This document shows positions 7,458 through 15,780 of a stretch of DNA of 64,000 bases, piece by piece; the stretch's first letter is position 1; the number at the start of each line of letters is the position of its first letter. The DNA comes from Chloroflexota bacterium (GTDB lineage: Bacteria > Chloroflexota > Dehalococcoidia > DSTF01 > RBG-16-68-14): assembly GCA_029262675.1 (NCBI GenBank), contig JAJCYW010000007.1, positions 62,001 through 126,000 on the forward strand, in the 5' to 3' direction. A program made the translations under genes and the position numbers. The notes under the pieces were generated by a model that was given only the letters and a program-made list of their open reading frames with translations, made no database searches and was not told the DNA's origin.

Positions 7458-8441
7458 ATGACAACGATCCCACTGCAGCCGGTCGATTCTGTCAGCGTGA
7501 CGTGCCTGGTCGACAACGTGTCGGACATGCTGCTGCAGCCGGAAGGCCCGGCGCAGCGTCCGGCAATGGGCGACCCAGCGACCCCTCGGGTGCCGGCGGC
7601 GTACCTGGAGTCGGGCGAGACGGCCGACGCGCCGCTGGCGGAGCACGGGTTCAGCGCCCTGGTCTCGCTCACGACAGACGGGTCGACGCACAACGTGCTG
7701 TTCGACGCGGGGCTGACGCCGGACGGGCTGTCGGAGAACGCGCGGCGGCTGGAGATTCCGCTGAAGGACGTCGAGGCGGTCGTGCTCAGCCACGGCCACT
7801 TCGACCACACGACGGGGCTCGACGGCTTCGTGCGCGCGGTGGGCCGGGCCAACCTGCCGGTAATCATCCACCCGGAGTTTTGGAGTCGACGCCGCATAGC
7901 GATCCCCGGCCGCGAGCCGTTCGAGCTGCCATCGACGAGCAAGCCAGCGCTGGCCGGCGCGGGGTTCGAGGTCATTGAGAACAAGCAGCCGTCGTTCCTG
8001 ATGGACGGGGCGCTGCTGATCACCGGGGAGGTCGACCGCGAGACGGCGTTCGAGCAGGGCTTCCCCATCCACCAGGCTTATCGCGACGGCGACTGGCAGC
8101 CCGACCCGCTGATCCTGGACGACCAGGCGGCCGTGCTGCACGTCCGCGACAAGGGGCTGGTGGTGATCACGGGCTGCGGGCACTCGGGGATCGTGAACAT
8201 CGTGCGCTACGCGCAGAAGCTGACGGGCGTGAGCGAGGTCTACGCGGTGATCGGCGGGTTCCACCTCGGCGGGCCGCTCTTCGAGCCGATCATCGGCGCG
8301 ACGTGCGAGGCGCTGGCGGAGCTATCGCCGGAGTGGGTGGTACCGGCGCACTGCACGGGCTGGCGGGCGACGCACGCGCTGGCGGCGGCACTGCCGGATG
8401 CGTTCATCCAGAACAGCGTCGGGACGCGGTACGAGCTGTAG
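7458..8441 (+). CDS. Metallo-beta-lactamase-fold hydrolase (methanopterin-synthase-like family)
   Basis: 327 residues. SHGHFDHTTG is the HxHxDH di-metal motif, with later ligands in TGCGHSGI, GGFHLGG and PAHCTG. The GCGHSGI and GGFHL elements match the 7,8-dihydropterin-6-methyl-4-(beta-D-ribofuranosyl)aminobenzene-5'-phosphate synthase family rather than glyoxalase II. In bacteria most members have unknown substrates. Starts at ATG 7458, 16 bp after the end of a palindromic repeat. It converges with the other MBL-fold gene, ending 13 bp from it. Confidence 0.8.
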   Translation: MTTIPLQPVDSVSVTCLVDNVSDMLLQPEGPAQRPAMGDPATPRVPAAYLESGETADAPLAEHGFSALVSLTTDGSTHNVLFDAGLTPDGLSENARRLEIPLKDVEAVVLSHGHFDHTTGLDGFVRAVGRANLPVIIHPEFWSRRRIAIPGREPFELPSTSKPALAGAGFEVIENKQPSFLMDGALLITGEVDRETAFEQGFPIHQAYRDGDWQPDPLILDDQAAVLHVRDKGLVVITGCGHSGIVNIVRYAQKLTGVSEVYAVIGGFHLGGPLFEPIIGATCEALAELSPEWVVPAHCTGWRATHALAAALPDAFIQNSVGTRYEL

Positions 8442-8454
8442 GCGTGCCGCTCCC

Positions 8455-9129
8455 CTATTCCGTCTTGCGGCGGGAGAGCTCCTCCAGGACGAAGGGGTTG
8501 GTCTGGCGCTCCGCGGCGATGCGCGTCTCCTGCATGTGGCCGGGCAGCACTACGGTGTCGTCCGGGAGCACGAGCAACCTGTCGACGATGCTGTTCATCT
8601 CCTGCTGGTAGTTGCCGCCGGGCAGGTCGGTGCGGCCTATCGAGCCGCGGAAGAGCGTGTCGCCGCTGAAGAGCAGGCCGTCGGCGTAGAACGCGACGCT
8701 GCCCTGGGTGTGGCCGGGCGTGTGGATCACCTGCAGCTTGAGGCCCTCCACCTCGACCACGTCGCCTTCGGCCAGCAGGCGGTCCGGCTCCGGCGGCGGC
8801 TCCACATCGCGGCCCATCATTTGTTTCGCCGCCTGCGCGGCGCCGCGGGCAATCTCGAGGTCCTCCGGATGCAGCATGAACTTTGCGTTCGTCGCGCGCT
8901 GGACGTCGCCGACGGCGAGGATGTGGTCGATGTGGGCGTGGGAGTTGGCGATCAGCTTGATCGTGAGGCCCATGTCCTTGGCCAGCGCCAGCACCTCGTC
9001 GGCCTGGTCGCCGGGGTCGATGACGATGCCCTCGCCCGTGCGACGGGAGCCGATCACCCAGCAGTTCTCGGCGAAGACACCGACGACGATGCCGCGGACC
9101 ATGATCTCGTTGACGTCTGGTTCAGACAT
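8455..9129 (-). CDS. MBL-fold hydrolase, glyoxalase II-like (YcbL type)
   Basis: 224 residues, a typical length for YcbL-type single-domain glyoxalase II homologues. Metal ligands are visible in NSHAHIDH (HxHxDH), HTPGHTQGS, FSGDTLFRGSIGRTD and LPGHM. The GDTLF and GRTDLPGG segments are characteristic. It likely hydrolyses a thioester such as S-lactoylglutathione or another acylthiol; the thiol cofactor in this organism is unknown. Single gene on the minus strand, divergent from the alpha/beta hydrolase at 9314. Confidence 0.83.
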   Translation of the reverse strand: MSEPDVNEIMVRGIVVGVFAENCWVIGSRRTGEGIVIDPGDQADEVLALAKDMGLTIKLIANSHAHIDHILAVGDVQRATNAKFMLHPEDLEIARGAAQAAKQMMGRDVEPPPEPDRLLAEGDVVEVEGLKLQVIHTPGHTQGSVAFYADGLLFSGDTLFRGSIGRTDLPGGNYQQEMNSIVDRLLVLPDDTVVLPGHMQETRIAAERQTNPFVLEELSRRKTE

Positions 9130-9313
9130 AGCGCTGCATCGTAGCAGATACGACGCGTCTGTTCGTCACATACTGGCGGCTCCTGCTACACTCCAGACGG
9201 GCTGGAGCCGAAAGGCGAGCGAGGACAGCGCGACCAGGAGTGATGCTGATGCGGCGTGACGAGCGGGCCAACAACCAAAGAGATTGCTTCCCCACTGGAG
9301 AGAACGGGGGGCG

Positions 9314-10267
9314 ATGATGTCAACGTTGCTTCGACTCCTGGTGGCGGCAGTGCTCCTCACGGCCGCCGCCGGCGGCGCAGTCCTGTACCGCATCACGCGC
9401 CGGACTAAGGGCAGCACGTTCGATTCCAACGGCGTCCGCCTGCACTACACCATTGAAGGCGAGAGCGAGGGCGACGGCGAGAGAGAGCCCGTCGTTCTCC
9501 TGCACGGGTTCGCCGTGAACGCTGACATCAACTGGCGTCTGCCAGGGATCACGCGGGAATTGGCAAAGGAATTCACCGTCATCTCCATGGATCACCGAGG
9601 CCACGGCCTGAGCGGCAAGCCAGACGACGCCCGGATGTATGGCATGGAGATGGTGGATGACGTATTGCGCCTGCTGGACCACTTAGGAATCGAGAAGGCG
9701 CACGTGGTGGGCTATTCCCTGGGCGGCGTGGTCACCTTGAAGCTCGCGGCCACGCGCCCCGAGCGCTTGCTGACTGCCTCATCCCTGGGTATGGGCTGGG
9801 AGCGAATCGAGAACAGCGCCTTCATGGCGGCCGCTGCCGACATCGAGGCGGACCTCAGGTCTGGCCGCGGCATCGGCCCCCTTTCTGCATACGGAGGCGA
9901 TGGGACCGAAAAGCCGGGCCTGGCCGGTACGATGCTGATGAAGTTCGTAACCAGGTACCTCGCCGATGGCGCCGCCCTGGCAGCGGTTGTGGGTGGCATA
10001 CCGGAACTAACCGTCACTGAGGAGGATCTGCGGGGGATCCCGGTGCCGATGTGCAGCATCGTCGGCAGCCGTGATCCGCTCAGAGGGGGCGTCGAGGCCT
10101 TGGAAGGACTGGTACCGGAGATTACGGTGACCGTGCTGGACGGCGCCAGCCACATGAGCGCGCCCCTGCGACCTCAGCTGCTTCACGATCTAAGGTCATT
10201 TCTGCGGTGGAACCGCGGCCGGCCGCAGGACCTGCACGAGGCGAAGCGGGACCGCCAGCCGATCTAG
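9314..10267 (+). CDS. Membrane-anchored alpha/beta hydrolase
   Basis: 317 residues from ATG 9314 (preceded by a G-rich ribosome site); a TTG at 9284 is in frame but less likely. The N-terminus is a single hydrophobic helix (LLRLLVAAVLLTAAAGGAVL), so the enzyme is probably tethered to the membrane facing outward. The fold is seen in LLHGFAVN (oxyanion hole), GYSLGG (nucleophile Ser), GSRDPL (acid Asp) and GASHMS (His), a complete triad. Substrate unknown; similar proteins are annotated as esterases or haloperoxidase-like. Confidence 0.8.
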   Translation: MMSTLLRLLVAAVLLTAAAGGAVLYRITRRTKGSTFDSNGVRLHYTIEGESEGDGEREPVVLLHGFAVNADINWRLPGITRELAKEFTVISMDHRGHGLSGKPDDARMYGMEMVDDVLRLLDHLGIEKAHVVGYSLGGVVTLKLAATRPERLLTASSLGMGWERIENSAFMAAAADIEADLRSGRGIGPLSAYGGDGTEKPGLAGTMLMKFVTRYLADGAALAAVVGGIPELTVTEEDLRGIPVPMCSIVGSRDPLRGGVEALEGLVPEITVTVLDGASHMSAPLRPQLLHDLRSFLRWNRGRPQDLHEAKRDRQPI

Positions 10268-10344
10268 CCGCGCTGGCGCAGCACGACGAACGTCATCGCC
10301 GCCACGGCGACGGCGTAGCAGGCGGCGCCGGCCCAGTCGTAGCA
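10264..10344 (-). pseudogene. Possible remnant of a membrane protein C-terminus
   Basis: On the minus strand the codons before the stop at 10264 read as a transmembrane-like segment (GAACYAVAVAAMTFVVLRQR) with a basic end. No credible gene body precedes it, so it may be the last fragment of a deleted membrane protein. The rest of the 297-bp gap to 10565 shows no gene. Confidence 0.25.
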
Positions 10345-10564
10345 CGGTGTAGACGCTTCGTCGCATCGTAGCCGCGTGCCGACTCCTGCGCAATTGGCGG
10401 CAACGACCGTGCGCAGATACGCCGTGCGCGAAGCGTGCGGCTCTAGCCATTTGCATCCAAAACCGCGCGCCGATAAGCTCTGAATATAAGAGGGAAACGT
10501 GATACACTGAGCCTGCAGACGGCACGAATGCGCCAGCAGGGAGACAGAGGAGCCGTACGTAGCT

Positions 10565-11080
10565 ATGGAACACACCCTCACCGATGTGATGATCCGCAGA
10601 GATGGCGTCACGATCTCGTCCGGCAGCGAGGCGATCGTTAAGTGTGAGACGCTCATCGTCACGACCACCACTGCGCCGGAGTTTGTCGATATCACGGACG
10701 ACGTCGAGCGTATCGTCGCTGAAGCGGCCGTCAAGTTCGGTCAGGTTACGATCTTCTCCAAGCACACGACCGCAGCGATCAAGATCAACGAGAACGAACC
10801 GCTTCTGATGGGCGATATGTGCCGCGTGCTGGAGCAGGCCGCGCCCAAGCTGGCGGAGTACGACCACAACGACTTCAGCCGGCGCACCGGACCGATGGAA
10901 GAGGACGAGTGCGCCAACGGCCACGCGCACTGTCAGCATCTCTTCCTCGGCGCCAGCGAGAACGTGCCCATCATCGATGGCCACATGGCGCTCGGCCGCT
11001 GGCAGCGCATCTTCCTGGTGGAGCTGGACATGCCCCGCGAGCGCAGCGTGCTGGTCAACATCGTCGGTACGACGGCGTAG
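10565..11080 (+). CDS. yjbQ: YjbQ/UPF0047 family protein
   Basis: 171 residues, somewhat longer than the usual ~140 because of an N-terminal extension of about 20 residues. Family signatures are SKHTTAAIKINENEP, NGHAHCQHLFLGAS and LGRWQRIFLVELD, including the conserved His and Glu residues of the trimeric fold. E. coli YjbQ has weak thiamin-phosphate synthase activity; the physiological role is unclear. Monocistronic: a strong terminator follows 22 bp after the stop. Confidence 0.9.
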   Translation: MEHTLTDVMIRRDGVTISSGSEAIVKCETLIVTTTTAPEFVDITDDVERIVAEAAVKFGQVTIFSKHTTAAIKINENEPLLMGDMCRVLEQAAPKLAEYDHNDFSRRTGPMEEDECANGHAHCQHLFLGASENVPIIDGHMALGRWQRIFLVELDMPRERSVLVNIVGTTA

Positions 11081-11102
11081 GGGGAAGCGGACTAGGTCAG
11101 AG

Positions 11103-11130
11103 ACGGGAGGTCGCGCGACCTCCCGTTTTT
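11103..11130 (+). terminator. Rho-independent terminator
   Basis: A perfect palindrome at 11103-11126 (arms ACGGGAGGTCG and CGACCTCCCGT with CG between) is followed by TTTTT. It lies between the convergent yjbQ and tungstate ATPase genes. The T tract serves the plus strand; A residues before the hairpin may let it work for the other strand too. Confidence 0.9.
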
Positions 11131-11149
11131 CGTTTCCGAGTCGCGGGCG

Positions 11150-12244
11150 TTACGGGCGCTGCGGGATCAGGTGCACGGCCGTCGCCTTGAACGACGCCGT
11201 GATCTTGGTGCCGGCCTCCAGGCCCAGTTCCTCCATGGAGGGGCGCGTGATGCTAGCTGTCAGCGGGAAGCCGCAGTCAACGTGTACGTGCACGCCCGCG
11301 CCGGACATGGTGAGCTGACGGACGACACCCTGGACCTGGTTCCGCGCGCTGCTGCTGATCGTCGCGTCCCCAGGCGCTATCACAACGTCCTCCGGTCGCA
11401 GGCAGATGAGGGCCTCCCGCGCCGAGAACCCCTCGGCCAGCGCCTCCACGTGTGACGAGCCGACCTGCAGCAGCACGAGCCCGTCGTTGACCTCCAACAC
11501 CTTCCCCGACACGACCGTCTCGACACCGACGTAGGCCGCCACCGTCTCGTCGGCCGGCATCGCGTATACTTCCGGCGTCGGGCCCACCTGCCGCAGCCGC
11601 CCCTCCGCAATCACGGCGACACGCCGCGCCAGCCGGCCGGCTTCGTCGCGGTCGTGCGTGACGAAGACTGCCGTCACGCCGGTCTCCTCCAGTACGCCCG
11701 CAAGCAGATCGCCGAGCGATTCCCTCGTCGGCTGGTCGAGCGCACTAAACGGCTCGTCCAACAGCAGGACTTCGGGATCCAGCACGAATGCGCGCGCCAA
11801 CGACACGCGCTGGGCCTCGCCGCCGGAGAGCCGCCTCGCCGAACGCTTCGCCAGGTGCCCGATCTGGAATCGCTCCAACCAGCGTCGCACCCGCTCCGCA
11901 CGTTCGCGCCGCGGCGTGCCGCGCAGCGAGAGGCCGAGTTCTACGTTCGCGGCGACGGAGCGGTCCAGCAGCAGCGAATCCTGGAACACCGCCGCCATCC
12001 GCCGGCGCAGCGATAGCTCGCGCCCGCGCACCGGCTCGCCGTCCATCCGAACGTCGCCGCTGGCCGGCCGTTCGAGCAGCGCCAACACCTGCAGCAGCGT
12101 GCTCTTGCCAGCGCCGTTGGGCCCGAGAACCGCCAGCGCCTCCCCCGCCGCGATGTCTAGCTCGTCAACGCGCAGGACCTCGGTCCCGCCGCGCCGCACG
12201 GAGACGTTGCGGAGCGATAGCTTCGGCCTGACGTTCGGCGTCAC
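11150..12244 (-). CDS. tupC: Tungstate/molybdate ABC transporter ATPase
   Basis: 364 residues starting at GTG 12244, which overlaps the permease stop as GTGA; this coupling decides the start. Walker A GPNGAGKST (41-49), Q-loop VFQDS, signature LSGGEAQR (139-146), Walker B VLLLDE (159-164) and switch His in VTHD are all present. The last ~120 residues form a TOBE/MOP-like domain (QGVVRQLTMSGAGVHVHVD), as in oxyanion importers. Third transport gene of the set modE-like - tupA - tupB - tupC. Confidence 0.87.
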   Translation of the reverse strand: MTPNVRPKLSLRNVSVRRGGTEVLRVDELDIAAGEALAVLGPNGAGKSTLLQVLALLERPASGDVRMDGEPVRGRELSLRRRMAAVFQDSLLLDRSVAANVELGLSLRGTPRRERAERVRRWLERFQIGHLAKRSARRLSGGEAQRVSLARAFVLDPEVLLLDEPFSALDQPTRESLGDLLAGVLEETGVTAVFVTHDRDEAGRLARRVAVIAEGRLRQVGPTPEVYAMPADETVAAYVGVETVVSGKVLEVNDGLVLLQVGSSHVEALAEGFSAREALICLRPEDVVIAPGDATISSSARNQVQGVVRQLTMSGAGVHVHVDCGFPLTASITRPSMEELGLEAGTKITASFKATAVHLIPQRP

Positions 12245-12939
12245 GAAGGTCGCTCCCGCTGCTGCACACCCGTCAGCACCAGGTTCACGAGGAACACCAA
12301 CACGAGGAGAATAATGGAAAGCGCTATCGCCGGAGCGAACTCGCCTCGCCGCGCGGCGAGGACGACGGCCGTCGTCAGGACACGGGTCTCGCCGCCGAGG
12401 TTGCCGCCAACCATCAGTGACGCGCCGACCTCCGACACAGCGGCTCCGAAGCCGGCCATGACGGCAGCCAGCAGCGGCAAACGGGCCTCCACCAGAACGA
12501 GCCGGAGCATCTGTAGTCGTGACGCTCCGAGCGCGTACAGTTGAGGGCGCAGGCCAGGCGGCAACGAGCCCAGGGCGGCGACCGTGAAGCCAGTGACGAG
12601 CGGCGCGGCGATAATGGTCTGCGCGATGACCATGGCGACAGGCGTGTAGATCAGGTTGAGGCCGCCCAGCGGGCCGCTGCGCCACAGCATAATTGCCACG
12701 ACCAGCCCAACCACGACTGGCGGAAACCCCATGCCGGTGTTCACCAACGTCACGGCTAGGTTACGACCCGGAAATCGCCGGAACGCCAGGGTCGCGCCGA
12801 TGGTGACGCCGATGATGAGCGCGAACAGCGTCGCGGAGCCGGAGACGAGCACAGAGCGCAATGTGATCTCCCAGACTTCGCGGTCGCCGGTGCCGAGAAT
12901 GCGAAACGCTTCTCGCACACCTTCCCAGATTAGCTCCAC
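12241..12939 (-). CDS. tupB: Tungstate ABC transporter permease
   Basis: 232 residues with about five hydrophobic helices. The cytoplasmic EAA-type loop is near ALGASRLQMLRLVLVEARLP. The N-terminal LRSVLVSGSATLFALIIG and MGFPPVVVGLVV segments match TupB/WtpB-like permeases. Stop overlaps the ATPase start by 4 bp, and the start lies 12 bp after the binding-protein stop. Confidence 0.87.
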   Translation of the reverse strand: MELIWEGVREAFRILGTGDREVWEITLRSVLVSGSATLFALIIGVTIGATLAFRRFPGRNLAVTLVNTGMGFPPVVVGLVVAIMLWRSGPLGGLNLIYTPVAMVIAQTIIAAPLVTGFTVAALGSLPPGLRPQLYALGASRLQMLRLVLVEARLPLLAAVMAGFGAAVSEVGASLMVGGNLGGETRVLTTAVVLAARRGEFAPAIALSIILLVLVFLVNLVLTGVQQRERPS

Positions 12940-12951
12940 GCACTCACCTCG

Positions 12952-13830
12952 CTATTCCTGCCCGCCCGCATACGGCACGAACAGCGGCTGCCCGAACTCG
13001 TCAAGACCGAAGTCCTCGATCACGGCCTGGGTGCTTTCCTCAACCATGAACTCCACGAACGCGGCCGCACCTTCCGTGTTGACGCCGCCGTGACGGTCCG
13101 GGTTGACCTGCATGACATGGTAGACGTTCAGTAGCTGGTCGTCGCCTTCGTGCAGCACTACGAGATCGAGTACGTCCTGTAGCGCCAGGAACGTGCCGCG
13201 GTCGGTCAGCGCGTAGCCCTCGAGTTGGTTGGCGATCTGGAGCGTCTCGCCCATCCCCTGCCCTGTCTCCCTGTACCACGACTCGTTCGTGGGGTCCGCG
13301 CCCAGCTCCTCCCAGAGCGAAAGCTCTCGTTTGTGCGTGCCGGAGTCGTCGCCGCGGCTGAAGAATGTGAGTTGCGACTTCTGCACAGCGTGCAGCGCGG
13401 TCGTCGCGTCTTCCGCGCCGCGCAGGTTCACCGGGTCGGCGTCCGGCCCAACGATGACGAAATCGTTGAACATCACGCGTTGGCGGTTCACGCCGTAGCC
13501 CTCATCGACAAACACCTGCTCGGACGATGGCGCGTGGACCAGCAACACGTCGGCGTCCCCGCGGCGGCCCATCTCCAGAGCGCGGCCCGTGCCCACAGCG
13601 ATCAGCTTCACATGATACCCGGTCTCCTCCTCGAAGACCGGCAGCAGGTCGTCCAGCAGGCCGCTGTCGTAGGTGCTCGTCGTCGTCGCGAGGATCAGGT
13701 CACTCCCGCTGCCACAGGCGGCGCCGAAGGCGGCCGCCGCGACGAGGGCAGCAACGGCGAGGATTGCCATCGATACCCGATATGCTGTAGCGGACATATC
13801 GGATACCTGCCTACGTGTTCTCCGAACCAC
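12952..13830 (-). CDS. tupA: Tungstate-binding lipoprotein
   Basis: 292 residues. The N-terminus has a basic stretch, a hydrophobic helix and a lipobox (FGAAC), so it is a surface lipoprotein. The mature protein begins with ILATTTSTYDSGLLDDLLPVF; TTTSTxDSGL is the oxyanion-binding signature of TupA-type proteins, which prefer tungstate to molybdate. FFSRGDDSGTHKRE and YALTDRGTF are further family motifs. I keep GTG 13830 because AGGGAG lies 6 bp upstream; ATG 13797 is the alternative. It follows the modE-like gene by 27 bp. Confidence 0.9.
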   Translation of the reverse strand: MVRRTRRQVSDMSATAYRVSMAILAVAALVAAAAFGAACGSGSDLILATTTSTYDSGLLDDLLPVFEEETGYHVKLIAVGTGRALEMGRRGDADVLLVHAPSSEQVFVDEGYGVNRQRVMFNDFVIVGPDADPVNLRGAEDATTALHAVQKSQLTFFSRGDDSGTHKRELSLWEELGADPTNESWYRETGQGMGETLQIANQLEGYALTDRGTFLALQDVLDLVVLHEGDDQLLNVYHVMQVNPDRHGGVNTEGAAAFVEFMVEESTQAVIEDFGLDEFGQPLFVPYAGGQE

Positions 13831-13857
13831 GGTCTACTCCCTACTCGTTAAACAAAT

Positions 13858-14241
13858 CTACGTGCCAAACAACTGGCGGAACTCGCGTCCCAGGTCGCCT
13901 TCCATTCGCAGACGGAAGCGCTCGTAGATGGCGACCAGGCGGTCGCCGTCGCTCGTCAGTTTACTGCCGCCACCACCCACGCCGCCCGCTTCGCTCTCCA
14001 CGAGCGACAGGCCGAGGTTGCGCTCGATCTCACGCACTTTGCCCCAGGCGCGCCGGTAGGAGAGGCCCATGCGGTCCGCCGCCTCCGCCAGCGAACCCAG
14101 CTCCGCGACAAGGCGCAACAACTGCACGCGATAGTCGCTGAGCACCAACTGCCCGTCTTTCTCCACCCAGAGCTTGATCCGTGGCTCCAGGTCGAACTGC
14201 GCTTCGTCGGCAGGTGGCTTCTTCTCGGTTCGTACGGTCAT
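13858..14241 (-). CDS. modE: ModE-type winged-helix regulator
   Basis: 127 residues from ATG 14241, with GGAG upstream. It has the LysR-like ModE N-domain: LLRLVAELGSLAEAADRMGLSYRRAW, then EIERNLGLSLVESEAGGVGGGGSKLT, and a long C-terminal helix. No molybdate-binding TOBE domain is present, as in the short ModE-like proteins encoded beside tungstate/molybdate transporters. It likely represses modE-tupABC when oxyanion is plentiful, though how a one-domain protein senses metal is unclear. The candidate operator is the repeated palindrome upstream. Confidence 0.82.
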   Translation of the reverse strand: MTVRTEKKPPADEAQFDLEPRIKLWVEKDGQLVLSDYRVQLLRLVAELGSLAEAADRMGLSYRRAWGKVREIERNLGLSLVESEAGGVGGGGSKLTSDGDRLVAIYERFRLRMEGDLGREFRQLFGT

Positions 14242-14292
14242 CGTCTCGTCTCCAACGCCGTTATGTGAACGCTTTAGCATACACGGTTGTTG

Positions 14293-14357
14293 GCGCGCGG
14301 CCCACACGCTATGGCGTGTGCGTTCATTTGCGCGCGGCCCACACGCTATGGCGTGTG
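14293..14357. promoter_or_regulatory. Two direct copies of a 28-bp palindromic element, candidate operator
   Basis: Identical 28-bp units at 14293-14320 and 14330-14357 each contain CACACGC-TATG-GCGTGTG. The centre-to-centre spacing is 37 bp. They lie in the 190-bp divergent region between modE-tupABC and the CoA-transferase. They could bind the ModE-like protein or another regulator; a REP-type extragenic palindrome is the alternative. Confidence 0.45.
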
Positions 14358-14431
14358 GGACCATCTCAAAACGCTGCGCTCGCCAGCCAGATGTGATACG
14401 TGTGGTGGACACGAACGGGAGGGAGAGACAC

Positions 14432-15721
14432 ATGCCGGGCGCGCTCCACGACGTCAAGGTGCTCGAGATCGCCCAGGTGATGGCGATCCCGCTCTGCGGC
14501 GTACTGCTATCGGACATGGGTGCGGACGTCGTCAAGCTGGAGCCTCCGTGGGGCGACGCCGTCCGCTACACGATGCTGCCCGTACTGCCGGGCGAGAGCA
14601 AGTCGTTCGCGACGCTGAACCGCGGCAAGCGGTCGGTCTGCCTCGACATCACGGACGAGCGAACGCGGCCGGCGCTGGAGGCGCTCGTCCGCTCGGCCGA
14701 TGTGCTGCTCGTCTCGCTGAAGGCGGAGGACCTGGCGACCTACCGCGTCGGCTACGAGGACCTGAGGCCGCTCAACCCCCAGATGATCTACCTGGAGCAC
14801 GTGGCTCTTGGGCACAAAGGCCCGATGGGCGGCCAGGGTGGCTACGACCTCGTCGTCGGCGGCCTCTCCGGCCTGACGGCGCTAATCGGCAAGGAGCGCG
14901 GCGGTGCGCCGCTCTACACGCAACCCGCCGTGCTCGACCTCGGCACCGGCATGCTTTCCGCCGCCGCCGTAAGCGCGGCGCTGTACGCGCGGCGGGAGAG
15001 CGGCGAGGGCCAGCGCATCGAGACGTCGCTGCTCGCAACCGGCATGTTCGCGCAGGTCAACGTCGCGCATTCGTTTCCCGCGATCGACCCGGAGATGCAG
15101 GAGCAGTTCATCGAAGGGCTCGCCGAACTGCGGGCTGCGGGCGGCAGCTACGACGATATGCAGAAGCTGCGCCAGCGCACGGTGCGACGCAACACGCGAG
15201 GCAACATCTACTATCGCTACTACAAGACCAAAGACTCGTTCATATCCATTGGTTGCCTCAGCCCGGTGCTGCAGAAGAAGTTCCGCGAGGCGATCGGCGT
15301 CGACGACCCGCGCAGCGACCCCGACTTCGACCTGGCCGGCGAAGAGACCTACGCACGCATGGGCCGCTTCACGGGCGAGGCCGAGGCCATCATGCAGACG
15401 CGGACGACGGACGAGTGGCTGGACGACCTGCTGGCGCGGAAGATCCCCTGCTCGCCCGTGCTGTTTCCGGAGGAGGCGATCCGTCATCCGCAGATCACGG
15501 ATAACGGCTACCTCGTCGAGCTGGAGCACGAGATCCTCGGCCCGTACACGACCTACGCTCCACCGATCCGCATGGACGGCACGCCGACGGCGGCGCAGGG
15601 GCCCGCGCCCGCGCTCGGCAGGCACACCGACGAGGTGCTGCGCGAGGTTGGCATAGACGGCGACGCGATTGCTGCGCTGATAGACGCTGGCATCGCAGGC
15701 GGTCGGCCGCTCGAGCAGTAG
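14432..15721 (+). CDS. Class III (CaiB/BaiF) CoA-transferase
   Basis: 429 residues from ATG 14432, preceded by GGGAGGGAGAG; this start puts the family N-terminus (LHDVKVLEIAQVMAIPLCG) at residue 5. SDMGADVVKLEPPWGD and LNRGKRSVCLDI are family hallmarks. D169 in the LDLGTGM segment aligns with the nucleophilic Asp169 of formyl-CoA transferase. The enzyme moves CoA between carboxylic acids; the substrate cannot be told from sequence. First gene of a run with the NDUFAF7-type methyltransferase and NifU-like protein. Confidence 0.88.
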   Translation: MPGALHDVKVLEIAQVMAIPLCGVLLSDMGADVVKLEPPWGDAVRYTMLPVLPGESKSFATLNRGKRSVCLDITDERTRPALEALVRSADVLLVSLKAEDLATYRVGYEDLRPLNPQMIYLEHVALGHKGPMGGQGGYDLVVGGLSGLTALIGKERGGAPLYTQPAVLDLGTGMLSAAAVSAALYARRESGEGQRIETSLLATGMFAQVNVAHSFPAIDPEMQEQFIEGLAELRAAGGSYDDMQKLRQRTVRRNTRGNIYYRYYKTKDSFISIGCLSPVLQKKFREAIGVDDPRSDPDFDLAGEETYARMGRFTGEAEAIMQTRTTDEWLDDLLARKIPCSPVLFPEEAIRHPQITDNGYLVELEHEILGPYTTYAPPIRMDGTPTAAQGPAPALGRHTDEVLREVGIDGDAIAALIDAGIAGGRPLEQ

Positions 15722-15780
15722 CCGCGCATAGGGCTGCGCGGGCGACGCGCAGCGTGGCCGTTCGCTACCCTACCCTCGTT

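Noticed and set aside
12245..12685. N-terminal extension of the tungstate ATPase frame
   Set aside because: It overlaps the permease gene in another frame and has no ABC homology; the GTGA overlap at 12244 gives the proper start.
14174..14431. Upstream extension of the CoA-transferase frame
   Set aside because: It overlaps the modE-like gene and the twin palindromes; family homology and the ribosome site start at 14432.
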